From contig DGUF01000227.1 in the NCBI GenBank assembly GCA_002394525.1, forward strand, positions 6,151 to 17,030: a stretch of DNA of 10,880 nucleotides, written 5' to 3'. A program made the translations under genes and the position numbers. Shown here piece by piece: positions 1-6,824 of this stretch; position 1 is the first letter of the stretch, and each line of letters opens with the position of its first letter. The notes under the pieces are model-generated. The model did not search any database and was not told where the DNA came from. It saw only the letters and a list, made by a program, of their open reading frames with translations. Origin of the DNA: Lachnospiraceae bacterium UBA4317 (GTDB taxonomy: Bacteria > Bacillota_A > Clostridia > Lachnospirales > Lachnospiraceae).

Positions 1-35
1 GACCGTCCCCTTTGTCACGTCCCCTGACTCTCCAT
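1..35. repeat. Partial REP-like palindrome arm
   Basis: This short stretch downstream of the ATPase gene contains GTCACGTCCCCTGACT (about 15-30). It closely matches the arm of the large palindrome centred on 4378, which reads GTTACGTCCCCACTGACT. A related GACCGTCCCC string precedes it. The window edge cuts the element, so its full structure is not visible. It is probably one copy of a dispersed palindromic repeat family. Confidence 0.4.
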
Positions 36-52
36 CCCCGCATTCTTCTCTT

Positions 53-817
53 CTACTGGGGGATAAACATGATATTGGGCCTGCCGGTGGCACTGTTGGT
101 TGTGATCCTGGACTCAATGCCGAAGAGCTCACGGATCTTGGAGGGCACAAAGACCTCCTCCGGTGTCCCGATATCCACAATCTGCCCTTTTTTCATCAGA
201 ATGATGCGGTCGCAGTAGCAGGCGGCCACATTGAGATCATGGATGGAGGAAAAGACCGTCAGTCTCTGCCGCTTGAGGATGTTCATGATCTGGTACTGGT
301 AGCCGATGTCCAGGTGGTTGGTTGGCTCGTCCAGGATGATCAGCCTGGCCTGCTGGACGAGGGCGCGGGCCACCAGGGTCCGCTGTTTCTCGCCGCCGGA
401 CAGGGAGAGGAAGCTCCGCTCCTCATATCCCTCCATGCCGACCTCCCGGATGCCGGCCAGGACGATCTCCCGCTCTCCGGCCTTGTCCGTCCCGAACATT
501 TTCTGGTGGGCGTAGCGGCCCAGCATGACCATGTCATAGACGGTCATATCGAATTCGACATTGTTTTCCTGCTGCATGACAGACATCTCTTTTGCCGTCT
601 CGCGGCTGTTCATCTCCGCCGCGTTCCGGCCGTCGATATAGACCGCCCCGGAATCCGGCTTATACACCTTGTAAATATTTTTGAGCAGGGTGGACTTGCC
701 GCAGCCGTTGGGGCCGACCAGGCCCACAAAGGCGCCCTCCTCGATGCCCAGGCTCACGCCGTTTACGATCAGCTTGCCGTCTATAGAATAGGTGATATCC
801 TTTACTTCCAGTTTCAT
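53..817 (-). CDS. ABC transporter ATP-binding protein, FecE/BtuD-like (corrinoid import)
   Basis: This is the 254-residue nucleotide-binding subunit of a cobalamin/iron-siderophore class ABC importer. It hydrolyses ATP on the cytoplasmic face of the permease encoded just upstream. Visible motifs are Walker A GPNGCGKST (35-43), a Q-loop near 82-83, signature LSGGEKQR (139-146), Walker B LIILDEP (159-165), a D-loop and switch His193. The start at 817 is chosen because it gives the usual family N-terminus (MKLEVKDITY) and has a purine-rich AAGGGATCAGGA just upstream. An in-frame ATG at 994 overlaps the permease stop as ATGA and would add 59 low-complexity residues. That extension is unlike the family and lacks a well-spaced ribosome binding site. 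The third gene of a riboswitch-led operon, it probably serves corrinoid uptake (btuD-like). The substrate is inferred from the riboswitch, and a related metal chelate is possible. Confidence 0.9.
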   Translation of the reverse strand: MKLEVKDITYSIDGKLIVNGVSLGIEEGAFVGLVGPNGCGKSTLLKNIYKVYKPDSGAVYIDGRNAAEMNSRETAKEMSVMQQENNVEFDMTVYDMVMLGRYAHQKMFGTDKAGEREIVLAGIREVGMEGYEERSFLSLSGGEKQRTLVARALVQQARLIILDEPTNHLDIGYQYQIMNILKRQRLTVFSSIHDLNVAACYCDRIILMKKGQIVDIGTPEEVFVPSKIRELFGIESRITTNSATGRPNIMFIPQ

Positions 818-848
818 TCCTGATCCCTTCCCGGTACTTTTGTCTGCG

Positions 849-890
849 CGGCCGGACATCAGATTCCTGTCCCGGTATCTGCTCCGGCCG
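849..890 (-). other. Intercistronic hairpin between permease and ATPase genes
   Basis: In the 173-base gap before the ATPase start, an 8-bp outer stem (CGGCCGGA/TCCGGCCG) encloses a small internal loop and a 5-bp inner stem (CAGAT/ATCTG). The terminal loop is 12 bases. No T-run follows, so it is not an intrinsic terminator. It could act in mRNA processing or stability between the two cistrons. If translation began at 994 it would instead be coding sequence. Confidence 0.35.
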
Positions 891-990
891 GCCGGTGTCC
901 GTTCCTGTCCCTTCGCAGGCTGTTCAGCCCCCGGATTTTTCTTCGAAATTTCCGGATGAGTTTCTAAGCAACTCAGAAAACCGATCTTTT

Positions 991-2058
991 TCATCCCCCG
1001 AATTTCCCGTGGGATTTCCTGATCAGATAGAGGAAAAACGGTGCGCCGAAAAAGGCGGAAACTACGCCTATGGGCAGCTCCTCCGGGGCCACGGCCACAC
1101 GCGAGATGATATCCGCCGCGACCAGGAAGGTCCCTCCGACCAGGACGGAGGCGGGGATCAGCCGCTTGTGTTTGGTCCCCACGATCGACCGGGTGATATG
1201 CGGGATCGTCAGGCCGACAAAGCCGATCGTACCGCTGATGGAGACGATGACGCCAGTGAGCAAAGTGGCCAGCACGATGATCCCCAGCTTCAGGCGCTCC
1301 GTGTTCACGCCGACCGTGACCGCCACATCGTCGCCGAGCAGCAGGACATCCAGACCTTTAGACAAAAAGAGGATAAGGATAAAACAGACCATAAAGGCGA
1401 TGGTCGCGTACCTGAGCTTCTCCCAGGAGGAGCCGCTCAGGGACCCCATCATCCAGTAGGTCGCGGTCTTGACCTTGTCCGAGCCGGTCTTTGTGTGATA
1501 GATCATGAAGTTGGTAATGGCGCCGAACAGGGCCGAGACTGCGATGCCGGCCAGGACCAGCTGGGTGGCCGTGACCTTATTGCGGATGGCGGCGATGCGC
1601 AAAGCCAGGACGATCGAGAGAACCGCCCCGCAGAAAGCGCCCGCCATAGTCCCGTAGCCGCCCAGAAAGTTCAGGTAGCCATACATGATCACGGAGACCG
1701 CACCGGCGGAGGCTCCGTGGGAAATGCCCAGTACATAGGGATCTGCAAGGGGGTTTTTGGTCAGGGCCTGCATCAGGATGCCGCACAGGGTCAGCCCTGC
1801 TCCCACGATAAAGGCCGTGAGGATCCTGGGGATCCGGATCCCCAGCAGGATCGTCTCCGTGCTGGTCTCCCAGGTCACCGGATAGACCTCCCTGCGCATC
1901 ACCGTATTGATGACGACCTGTCTGATCGTAGTGAACGGGAGCGAGACACTGCCGAGGCCCGCAGCCAGGACCAGCAGCAGGGCCAGAACCACCAGCATGA
2001 CCGCGCAGAAAAACAGATAGTGTGATCTTTTTCGAAGCGGAAAAATCGAATCCTTCAC
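991..2058 (-). CDS. ABC transporter permease, FecCD/BtuC-like
   Basis: This 355-residue polytopic inner-membrane protein forms the translocation channel of the importer. It has the usual length for the FecCD family and many hydrophobic segments. Family motifs are RIPRIL (75-80), NPLADPYVLGISHGA (102-116), GFVGLTIPHITR (279-290, the region that contacts the ATPase) and ELPIGVVSAFFGAPFF near the C-terminus. The start is a GTG at 2058 with GGAGG five bases upstream, giving a charged N-terminus before the first membrane helix. It lies 84 bp after the substrate-binding lipoprotein gene and before the ATPase gene, so the three form a BtuFCD-type operon. The upstream cobalamin riboswitch suggests a corrinoid substrate. 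Sequence alone does not separate B12 permeases from heme or siderophore permeases. Confidence 0.93.
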   Translation of the reverse strand: MKDSIFPLRKRSHYLFFCAVMLVVLALLLVLAAGLGSVSLPFTTIRQVVINTVMRREVYPVTWETSTETILLGIRIPRILTAFIVGAGLTLCGILMQALTKNPLADPYVLGISHGASAGAVSVIMYGYLNFLGGYGTMAGAFCGAVLSIVLALRIAAIRNKVTATQLVLAGIAVSALFGAITNFMIYHTKTGSDKVKTATYWMMGSLSGSSWEKLRYATIAFMVCFILILFLSKGLDVLLLGDDVAVTVGVNTERLKLGIIVLATLLTGVIVSISGTIGFVGLTIPHITRSIVGTKHKRLIPASVLVGGTFLVAADIISRVAVAPEELPIGVVSAFFGAPFFLYLIRKSHGKFGG

Positions 2059-2142
2059 CTTTTCCTCCCATGCAAAAAGTCAGATGACCGCGGCGGATCG
2101 CTCCGACCGGACAATACCGATATCTGTGACGGGTCACTCAGC

Positions 2143-3231
2143 TTACTGGAACTTCTCGGGGTAGAACTGCCTGGCCATGATCTCGACGGCCTTGGCGGAG
2201 CCTGCGGAGCCCTGCATATCGGAGCAGCATGCGGAATAGATCCTGCCCTCCTTCACGGCGCGGAGGTTCTTTGTGAAATCATTGGTCTTGAGGAACTCTG
2301 TCTTTTCCTCAGTGTCGTAGTCATAGTCCAGGATCAGGATGACGTCGGGGTCTCTCTCCACGACCTCCTCCCAGGAGGGAGTCGCCCAGCCCTTGTTGAT
2401 GTCGTCAAAGATAGAGATGCCGCCGGCCTTTTTGATCATGTCTCCGGGCACACCCTGGCAGGCTGTGAAAGGAGCCTCTTCGCCGGAATCATAAACAAAG
2501 ACGCGGACGGGGTTCTCATAAACCTCCTGCCCCAGTGTCTCCTCAACGGAAGCCAGGGTATCCTTCATGGCCTGCACCTTTTCGGCCGCCAGATCCTGCA
2601 CACCGAAAACATTTCCCAGGACCTCATAGTCCTTGTAGATATCATCAAAGGTCGCGGAATCCGAGCAGCAGTAGGGGAAATAGGGGATGATGCCGTTCTT
2701 CAGGCAGAAGTCCACGGAGAAGTGGTCCTCTGAGAAGAGGGAATCCCACCCCATCATAAAGTCGCATCCGGTCGCGAGGATCTGCTCCTTGGAGGCATTG
2801 GAAAGATTTACACCGTCGTCCGTGAGCTTGGTTACCGTATCTCTGGCCGGATACTCATTGACCGTCGACCAGCAGGCGCCGCGGGTAAAGCCCGCCATGT
2901 GGTCCTCAAGTCCCAGGTCAAAAAAGAAGTCCGCCATCTGATCACCGTCCGCGATGACCTTCTCCGGGGCGGAGGTGAAGGTCTCCTCCATGTTCTGCCC
3001 AATCCCGGACCGCTCCAGATTCAGTGTGATGGTATAGGGCTCATATTCGCTCTTTTCAGCGTCTGTCTCCACGGCCTTGGCCTCCTTGTCCACCACATAC
3101 TCGTCGCCCTTGGATCCGGTGACCGTCGTCTTTCCGTCGTCCGCGTTAGAGCTGCCGGAAGCACCGCCGCATCCCGCCAGAACTACTGCCATCGCCGCGC
3201 AGAGCAGGGCTGTTGCTGTCTTTTTTTTCAT
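2143..3231 (-). CDS. Substrate-binding lipoprotein, BtuF/FecB-like
   Basis: This 362-residue extracytoplasmic solute-binding lipoprotein captures ligand for the permease and ATPase downstream. It has a signal peptide with positive MKKK, a hydrophobic core and lipobox VLAGC, so Cys21 is the predicted lipidated residue. A Gly/Ser/Asp-rich tether follows. A type III periplasmic-binding-protein fold begins near residue 86 (FTSAPEKVI) and runs to the end. Its features include the helix-backbone spacing of the FecB/BtuF family and a C-terminal segment WEEVVERDPDVILILDYDYD. The start at 3231 has GAGGAGG at good spacing. An in-frame ATG at 3300 is rejected because it lies inside the leader terminator. 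It is the first gene after a cobalamin riboswitch, so expression should fall when B12 is abundant. A corrinoid ligand is inferred, not shown. Confidence 0.92.
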   Translation of the reverse strand: MKKKTATALLCAAMAVVLAGCGGASGSSNADDGKTTVTGSKGDEYVVDKEAKAVETDAEKSEYEPYTITLNLERSGIGQNMEETFTSAPEKVIADGDQMADFFFDLGLEDHMAGFTRGACWSTVNEYPARDTVTKLTDDGVNLSNASKEQILATGCDFMMGWDSLFSEDHFSVDFCLKNGIIPYFPYCCSDSATFDDIYKDYEVLGNVFGVQDLAAEKVQAMKDTLASVEETLGQEVYENPVRVFVYDSGEEAPFTACQGVPGDMIKKAGGISIFDDINKGWATPSWEEVVERDPDVILILDYDYDTEEKTEFLKTNDFTKNLRAVKEGRIYSACCSDMQGSAGSAKAVEIMARQFYPEKFQ

Positions 3232-3281
3232 GTCATTCCTCCTCGTGTTTTTCGTGATCGTTACTGCCTGCTTCCCAGACG

Positions 3282-3327
3282 AAAAAAACAGCCGGATCAT
3301 CTTCTCCCCCGAAGATAATCCGACTGC
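3282..3327 (-). terminator. Riboswitch-controlled intrinsic terminator
   Basis: On the minus strand a 17-bp stem (3311-3327 with 3288-3304, two or three G-U wobbles) has a six-base G-rich loop and is followed by seven Ts. It lies between the cobalamin aptamer and the lipoprotein start. It is therefore the likely OFF state of the leader, ending transcription before the btuFCD-like genes when ligand is bound. Confidence 0.88.
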
Positions 3328-3375
3328 AAAAAGGCATGCAGCCAGGGCTGTATGTCACTCTTTCCGGCGATCTTT

Positions 3376-3384
3376 ATTATCTTC
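3376..3384 (-). promoter_or_regulatory. Candidate antiterminator strand of the riboswitch
   Basis: The leader RNA here reads GAAGAUAAU. It is perfectly complementary over nine bases to AUUAUCUUC in the 5' arm of the terminator (3311-3319). Pairing the two would destroy the terminator stem. This is what is expected of an antiterminator that forms when the aptamer is empty. The pairing is seen in the sequence; the switching behaviour is inferred. Confidence 0.55.
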
Positions 3385-3475
3385 CCATGGCTCGAGGGAT
3401 CAAGGACCTGTCGCTTTCGAACAGCTCCCGGGGATCAGCCGGAAGACCTTCCGGGACAGCCCCTTCGATAATACA

Positions 3476-3656
3476 CAGCCGGCAGGTCTCCTGGCTCATG
3501 GATCTCATCAGACTGCCGCCTTCCCGTTTCCAGTGGCCGGACTTTACTCCGATACAGTCTGCATTTCCATTTACAGTGACGAGTTCGCACAGGCCTCTCA
3601 CCTGTTTCCCTTTTCACCGGACCCGCATTGTTCAGGCTGCTGTCCGGCACCGTCTG
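3476..3656 (-). ncRNA. Cobalamin riboswitch aptamer (leader of btuFCD-like operon)
   Basis: The minus-strand transcript carries the class hallmarks. These are the B12 box AGCCAGGAGACCTGCC near the 3' end, the core AGGGAAACAGGTGAGAGGCC, a CACUGUAAAUG segment and a closing P1 helix (CAGACGG with CCGGCUG, one mismatch). Its 181 nt is typical. It lies about 245 nt upstream of the lipoprotein start and is followed by a terminator and an apparent antiterminator. Adenosyl- or other cobalamin binding is expected to repress the transporter genes. The class is clear; the exact ligand preference is not readable. Confidence 0.95.
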
Positions 3657-3670
3657 GTTTTGTTTTGTAT

Positions 3671-3687
3671 AGTCTAGCACAAGTATA
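3671..3687 (-). promoter_or_regulatory. Candidate -10 region for the riboswitch leader
   Basis: Two overlapping options are visible on the minus strand. One is TATACT (3682-3687), and the other is TAGACT (3671-3676) preceded by TGC as in an extended -10. Either would start the RNA just before P1 of the aptamer. No convincing -35 box is seen, so the choice is open. Confidence 0.35.
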
Positions 3688-3776
3688 TTCTTATCTCTTG
3701 TACTTATGTTGACTCTTTGGAAGTTTTTGCGATCAGGTCAGCGAGGGGCCAGTAGGGGCGTGGCAGAGTGAGTCAG

Positions 3777-4313
3777 TCATTTAAACAGCACGCAGCTGGT
3801 AAAAGTGACCGTATTTTTTCCGTAATAGTAAGGTGTGTCCGCGCTCTTGCAGACATCTGTCACCAGGAGCCCGTAGGCCTCCATAGAGGTAAAGGCCTTG
3901 TCCGGAAAGCGGCAGGGCGCGTCCGGGTAGGTGCATTTTGCGCACTGGCCGCAGCCGCCGCTGCCCATGGCCAGAAAGTCCTCACCCGCCTCGCGCAGGC
4001 GGGTGCAGTAGTCCAGAAAGCGCTGCCTCTGCGTCACCGATGCCTCCTCGATCGCCTCCCCGTCAAACTCGTCCTCCATCTGCGCCGTGGTCTGCAGGAC
4101 GATTCCCCAGCTGTACTGCTTCGCCAGCTTCCTGCTCTGGGCCAGCGTGCCGCAGGCCGGCGGACAGGTCCAGGTCTTATTGTAATTGCCGCACTTGTCG
4201 GACTTGCACATGTCCCGCACTTCCTTGAGGAACTTCAGGTCCTTTGCCGCGAAAATACCGCGGCCGGCAAAGCCGAATTCCTCTGCCAGTGAGACCGCTG
4301 CTTCTTTTGTCAT
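3777..4313 (-). CDS. DUF2284 Cys-rich predicted metal-binding protein
   Basis: This 178-residue soluble protein belongs to the DUF2284 group. Two cysteine clusters stand out: C36, C41, C50 and C54 in CKSDKCGNYNKTWTCPPACG, and C121, C124, C127 and C134 in GGCGQCAKCTYPDAPC. The second resembles a ferredoxin-like ligand set and suggests one or two Fe-S clusters or another metal site. The ATG at 4313 has AAAGGAG seven bases upstream and is preferred to an in-frame ATG at 4382, which sits inside a palindrome. It lies downstream of the corrinoid-activating protein gene on the same strand, 118 bp away. A role in electron delivery to, or metal handling for, corrinoid activation is inference from context. 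No catalytic function is established from sequence. Confidence 0.85.
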   Translation of the reverse strand: MTKEAAVSLAEEFGFAGRGIFAAKDLKFLKEVRDMCKSDKCGNYNKTWTCPPACGTLAQSRKLAKQYSWGIVLQTTAQMEDEFDGEAIEEASVTQRQRFLDYCTRLREAGEDFLAMGSGGCGQCAKCTYPDAPCRFPDKAFTSMEAYGLLVTDVCKSADTPYYYGKNTVTFTSCVLFK

Positions 4314-4347
4314 GGTTTTTACTCCTTTCATTGAGTGCCGGGGCAGG

Positions 4348-4408
4348 GCGTGAGTCAGTGGGGACGTAACAGATTGAGTCAATCTGTTACGTCCCCACTG
4401 ACTTACGC
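4348..4408. repeat. 61-bp near-perfect palindrome (REP-like)
   Basis: Thirty-base arms mirror around a single G at 4378. The inner 24 bases match perfectly, and the only mismatch (G4352/T4404) would still pair as G-U in RNA. It sits between the activator stop and the DUF2284 start. No T-run follows on the minus strand. The arm resembles sequence at 14-30, suggesting a dispersed repeat family. It could also act as an mRNA-stabilising or attenuating hairpin. Confidence 0.8.
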
Positions 4409-4431
4409 TCTCACCGACTCATGTTCCCGTC

Positions 4432-6036
4432 TCACATCTCCGGGAAAAACATGTTGTCCATGTAGAGGTCGCTGAAGAGGGGGCTCTCGGCCAGGGCAGT
4501 CTCCTCTGCCATCTGCGCGACTCTGGTCATGCGGTCCAGGACGGCGGGATCCCGAGCGGCCATCACGGCTCCTGCCAGGGAGCTGTTGCCGACAGGAAGC
4601 ATGCGGTCCCGGAGCTCCTCCGGGAGCAGGCCGATGCCGACGGCCTTGTCCAGGTTGATCTTCTGGCCGAAGCCGCCTGCCAGGTAGAGTCTGGCGACAT
4701 CGTCATAGTCCGCCCCGTAGGCCTGCAGGAGGACTTCCATGCCGGCGCGGATGGCGGATTTGGCCAGCTGGATCTCGCGGACGTCCTTTGCTGTAAAGGC
4801 GATGTTGTCCGCAAGGGGAAATCCGGTCTCGATCCATTCGTCGTCCATGCAGCCGGTTTCGTCGACGATCTCCTCCTTCAGGAGTTCGTACATGGTCTCC
4901 AGGACGCCGGTGCCGCAGATTCCGGCGGGGGCAGCCCCGCCTATGGTCTCGACGGAGACTACACTGTCCCTGATCTCCACGGCGCTGATGGCGCCGGGGA
5001 CGCCGGCCATGCCGCAGCTGATGTTGCCGCCCTCAAAGGCGGGGCCGGCCGCGGTCGAGGCGCAGACGATCCTGTCCCGGCAGCCGATGGCCATCTCCCC
5101 GTTTGTGCCCAGGTCCACCAGGATGCAGATCTCCTCACTCTGATCCATCCCGCAGGCCACGATGCCGCTCACAATGTCCGCCCCCACATAGGTGCTGATG
5201 CCGGGCAGGACGGTCATATTTTCATACTCATGCAGGGAGATGTCCACAGGTGTATAGGGCGCGACGCCCAGGGTCTGGCAGGGCAGGCCCTGCAGCAGGT
5301 GCTCCATGGTCGTGTTGCCGCTGATCAGCATCCGGGCATCCGCCGGCAGCCCCAGTTCCTCCAGCAGACTCGCCAGGTCTCCCCGTATACTCTGTTGCAG
5401 CCGGCCGCCCATACCGCGGTTGGATGCATCGATCCGGCTGATGACGTCCGCTCCCCAGGCCCGCTGATGATTGACACAGGTGGCAGTGTTTAAAACCCGT
5501 CCCGACCCCGTATCCACTGCGGACATGGCGATCGTCGTCGTCCCGATATCGACGGCTGCGGCAATTTCTTTTCCGGCCGGATCCGCGCCGGAGACACCTG
5601 CCCCGGACACCGCCATTTTTCCGGCCTCATCTGTCCCGGAAGCATTTATGATGCAGCCCGCATCCGCGCCGGAACCAGCTGCCCCGAAAGCATTCCCGTC
5701 TCTGCCCGGGTCCGCGCCGACTGAGAATCCGGTCTCGACCTCCATGCCGGCTTCATCCCCGGCCAGGATTTCTATCTCCTGGCCGTTTCGGACCGGCGCC
5801 GTGCAGGCAAGACGGATGCCTGCCTTTATCTCGTCTTCACTCAGGACTGCCAGATCCGCGGCAGACGGAGCCGGAATGGCAGATTTTTCCATAAACCGGA
5901 CCCTGCACTTTCCGCACGTTCCCTTGCCACCACAGAAGGCGGGGACATAAATGCCCTGCGCGATTAAATGATCCAGCAGGTTTTTCGCGCTCCTGCCGGT
6001 CCCGGCCTCCTCGATCCTGATTACTCGTCTCTCCAT
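4432..6036 (-). CDS. Reductive activator of corrinoid proteins (2Fe-2S / ASKHA, DUF4445)
   Basis: This 534-residue cytoplasmic protein is of the RACo/RACE type. It uses ATP to drive one-electron reduction of inactive cob(II)amide on a methyl-carrier corrinoid protein. The N-terminal plant-type 2Fe-2S ferredoxin domain has C35-x5-C41-x2-C44-x33-C78. Residues about 92-157 are a Gly/Ala/Asp-rich linker. From residue 160 an ASKHA-fold region carries VDIGTTTIA (phosphate 1), LVDLGTNGEMAI (306-317, phosphate 2), ASTAAGPAFEGG and YLAGGFG near the end. The start at 6036 has AGAGGAG at good spacing; an earlier in-frame ATG at 6090 lacks this. The carrier protein gene lies 149 bp upstream on the same strand, which supports the pairing. 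It is shorter than RACo-type proteins of over 600 residues because the linker/middle region is reduced to low-complexity sequence. Confidence 0.9.
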   Translation of the reverse strand: MERRVIRIEEAGTGRSAKNLLDHLIAQGIYVPAFCGGKGTCGKCRVRFMEKSAIPAPSAADLAVLSEDEIKAGIRLACTAPVRNGQEIEILAGDEAGMEVETGFSVGADPGRDGNAFGAAGSGADAGCIINASGTDEAGKMAVSGAGVSGADPAGKEIAAAVDIGTTTIAMSAVDTGSGRVLNTATCVNHQRAWGADVISRIDASNRGMGGRLQQSIRGDLASLLEELGLPADARMLISGNTTMEHLLQGLPCQTLGVAPYTPVDISLHEYENMTVLPGISTYVGADIVSGIVACGMDQSEEICILVDLGTNGEMAIGCRDRIVCASTAAGPAFEGGNISCGMAGVPGAISAVEIRDSVVSVETIGGAAPAGICGTGVLETMYELLKEEIVDETGCMDDEWIETGFPLADNIAFTAKDVREIQLAKSAIRAGMEVLLQAYGADYDDVARLYLAGGFGQKINLDKAVGIGLLPEELRDRMLPVGNSSLAGAVMAARDPAVLDRMTRVAQMAEETALAESPLFSDLYMDNMFFPEM

Positions 6037-6095
6037 AGCAGTCTCCTCTGTAATGCCGCGATAACCTTTCCATGAGCGGGGAATCCCCATGACAG

Positions 6096-6127
6096 CACAT
6101 GCCTCCGCGCGCGCGTGGAGGCATGTG
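6096..6127. repeat. GC-rich intercistronic hairpin
   Basis: Perfect 11-bp arms (CACATGCCTCC and GGAGGCATGTG) flank a ten-base loop of alternating GC. It is in the gap between the corrinoid protein stop and the activator start. Neither strand has a T-run after it, so a processing, stability or translation-tuning role is more likely than termination. Confidence 0.65.
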
Positions 6128-6130
6128 GTA

Positions 6131-6166
6131 AAATCACTATTAAATGATCACTGTTTTATGATCACT
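6131..6166. promoter_or_regulatory. Three 14-bp-spaced direct repeats, candidate operator
   Basis: On the minus strand AGTGATCA occurs at 6159-6166 and 6145-6152, and AGTGATTT at 6131-6138, each exactly 14 bp apart. The copies follow the corrinoid protein stop by a few bases. Regular spacing suggests protein binding or a local duplication. A nearby TTTAAT could be a weak -10, but no clear promoter is seen. Confidence 0.4.
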
Positions 6167-6185
6167 CTCTTATAACCGGTATGGA

Positions 6186-6824
6186 TCAGCTCGCCATGAA
6201 CTCCAGGGCCTTCTCAGCTGCGCTGGGAGCGTCCTCGGTATAGGCGTCGGCGCCGATGCTGTCCGCGAACTCCTGTGTCACAGGGGCGCCGCCGACCATG
6301 ATCTTGACCTTGTCGCGGATGCCGGCCTCTTCGGCCGCCTTGATCACTTCGGCCATGACGGGCATGGTGGTGGTCAGGAGGGCGGAAAGTCCGATGATGT
6401 CGCAGTTCTCATCGATCGCGGTCTGGATGAACTTCTCCGGGGGAACATCGACGCCCAGGTCGATGACCTCAAAGCCCTTGCCCTCAAACATCATGATGAC
6501 CAGGTTCTTGCCGATATCGTGAAGGTCGCCCTGGACGGTTCCCATGACGATCTTGCCCTTGCCGGAAGTATCATCGCCTGCCAGATAAGGCTTGAGCACC
6601 TCGGATCCTGCCTTCATGGCACGGGCAGATACCAGAACCTGCGGAACGAAGATCTCATTTGCCTTGAACTTTGCACCGACGACATCCATGCCGGCCAGAA
6701 GGCCCTTGGTCAGGACGGTATTGGCGTCCATTCCCTCATCGATCGCCTGCTGACAGAGCTTTGCGACATCCTTCCTCTTGCCCTTCTGCAGCATCTCGGA
6801 AATCTTCTCAAGAACTTCACTCAT
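6186..6824 (-). CDS. Corrinoid methyl-carrier protein (MtbC/MttC-like)
   Basis: This 212-residue cytoplasmic protein is of the methyltransferase-cognate corrinoid family. Residues 1-85 form the helical cap domain (B12-binding 2). Residues 90-212 form the Rossmann-like cobalamin domain with the base-off signature D100-x-H102-x-x-G105 in GDLHDIGKN, GLSALLTTTM and a GGAPVT loop, all expected for His-on corrinoid. It would accept a methyl group from a substrate-specific methyltransferase and pass it to tetrahydrofolate or another acceptor. The ATG at 6824 has AAAGGAGA eight bases upstream. The activator gene follows on the same strand. No MttB, MtaB or MtbB-type partner is encoded in this window, so the methyl donor is unknown. 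The assignment to the family is firm; any specific subtype name would be a guess. Confidence 0.94.
   Translation of the reverse strand: MSEVLEKISEMLQKGKRKDVAKLCQQAIDEGMDANTVLTKGLLAGMDVVGAKFKANEIFVPQVLVSARAMKAGSEVLKPYLAGDDTSGKGKIVMGTVQGDLHDIGKNLVIMMFEGKGFEVIDLGVDVPPEKFIQTAIDENCDIIGLSALLTTTMPVMAEVIKAAEEAGIRDKVKIMVGGAPVTQEFADSIGADAYTEDAPSAAEKALEFMAS

Noticed and set aside
895..2025. Long plus-strand open frame opposite the permease
   Set aside because: Its translation is rich in Asp, Gln, Arg and Gly with no domain-like pattern. It is the antisense shadow of a clear FecCD permease in GC-rich DNA.
3232..3300. Upstream in-frame ATG that would extend the binding lipoprotein by 23 residues
   Set aside because: The extension lies within the riboswitch terminator and would place the signal peptide internally. 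The ATG at 3231 has a strong ribosome binding site.
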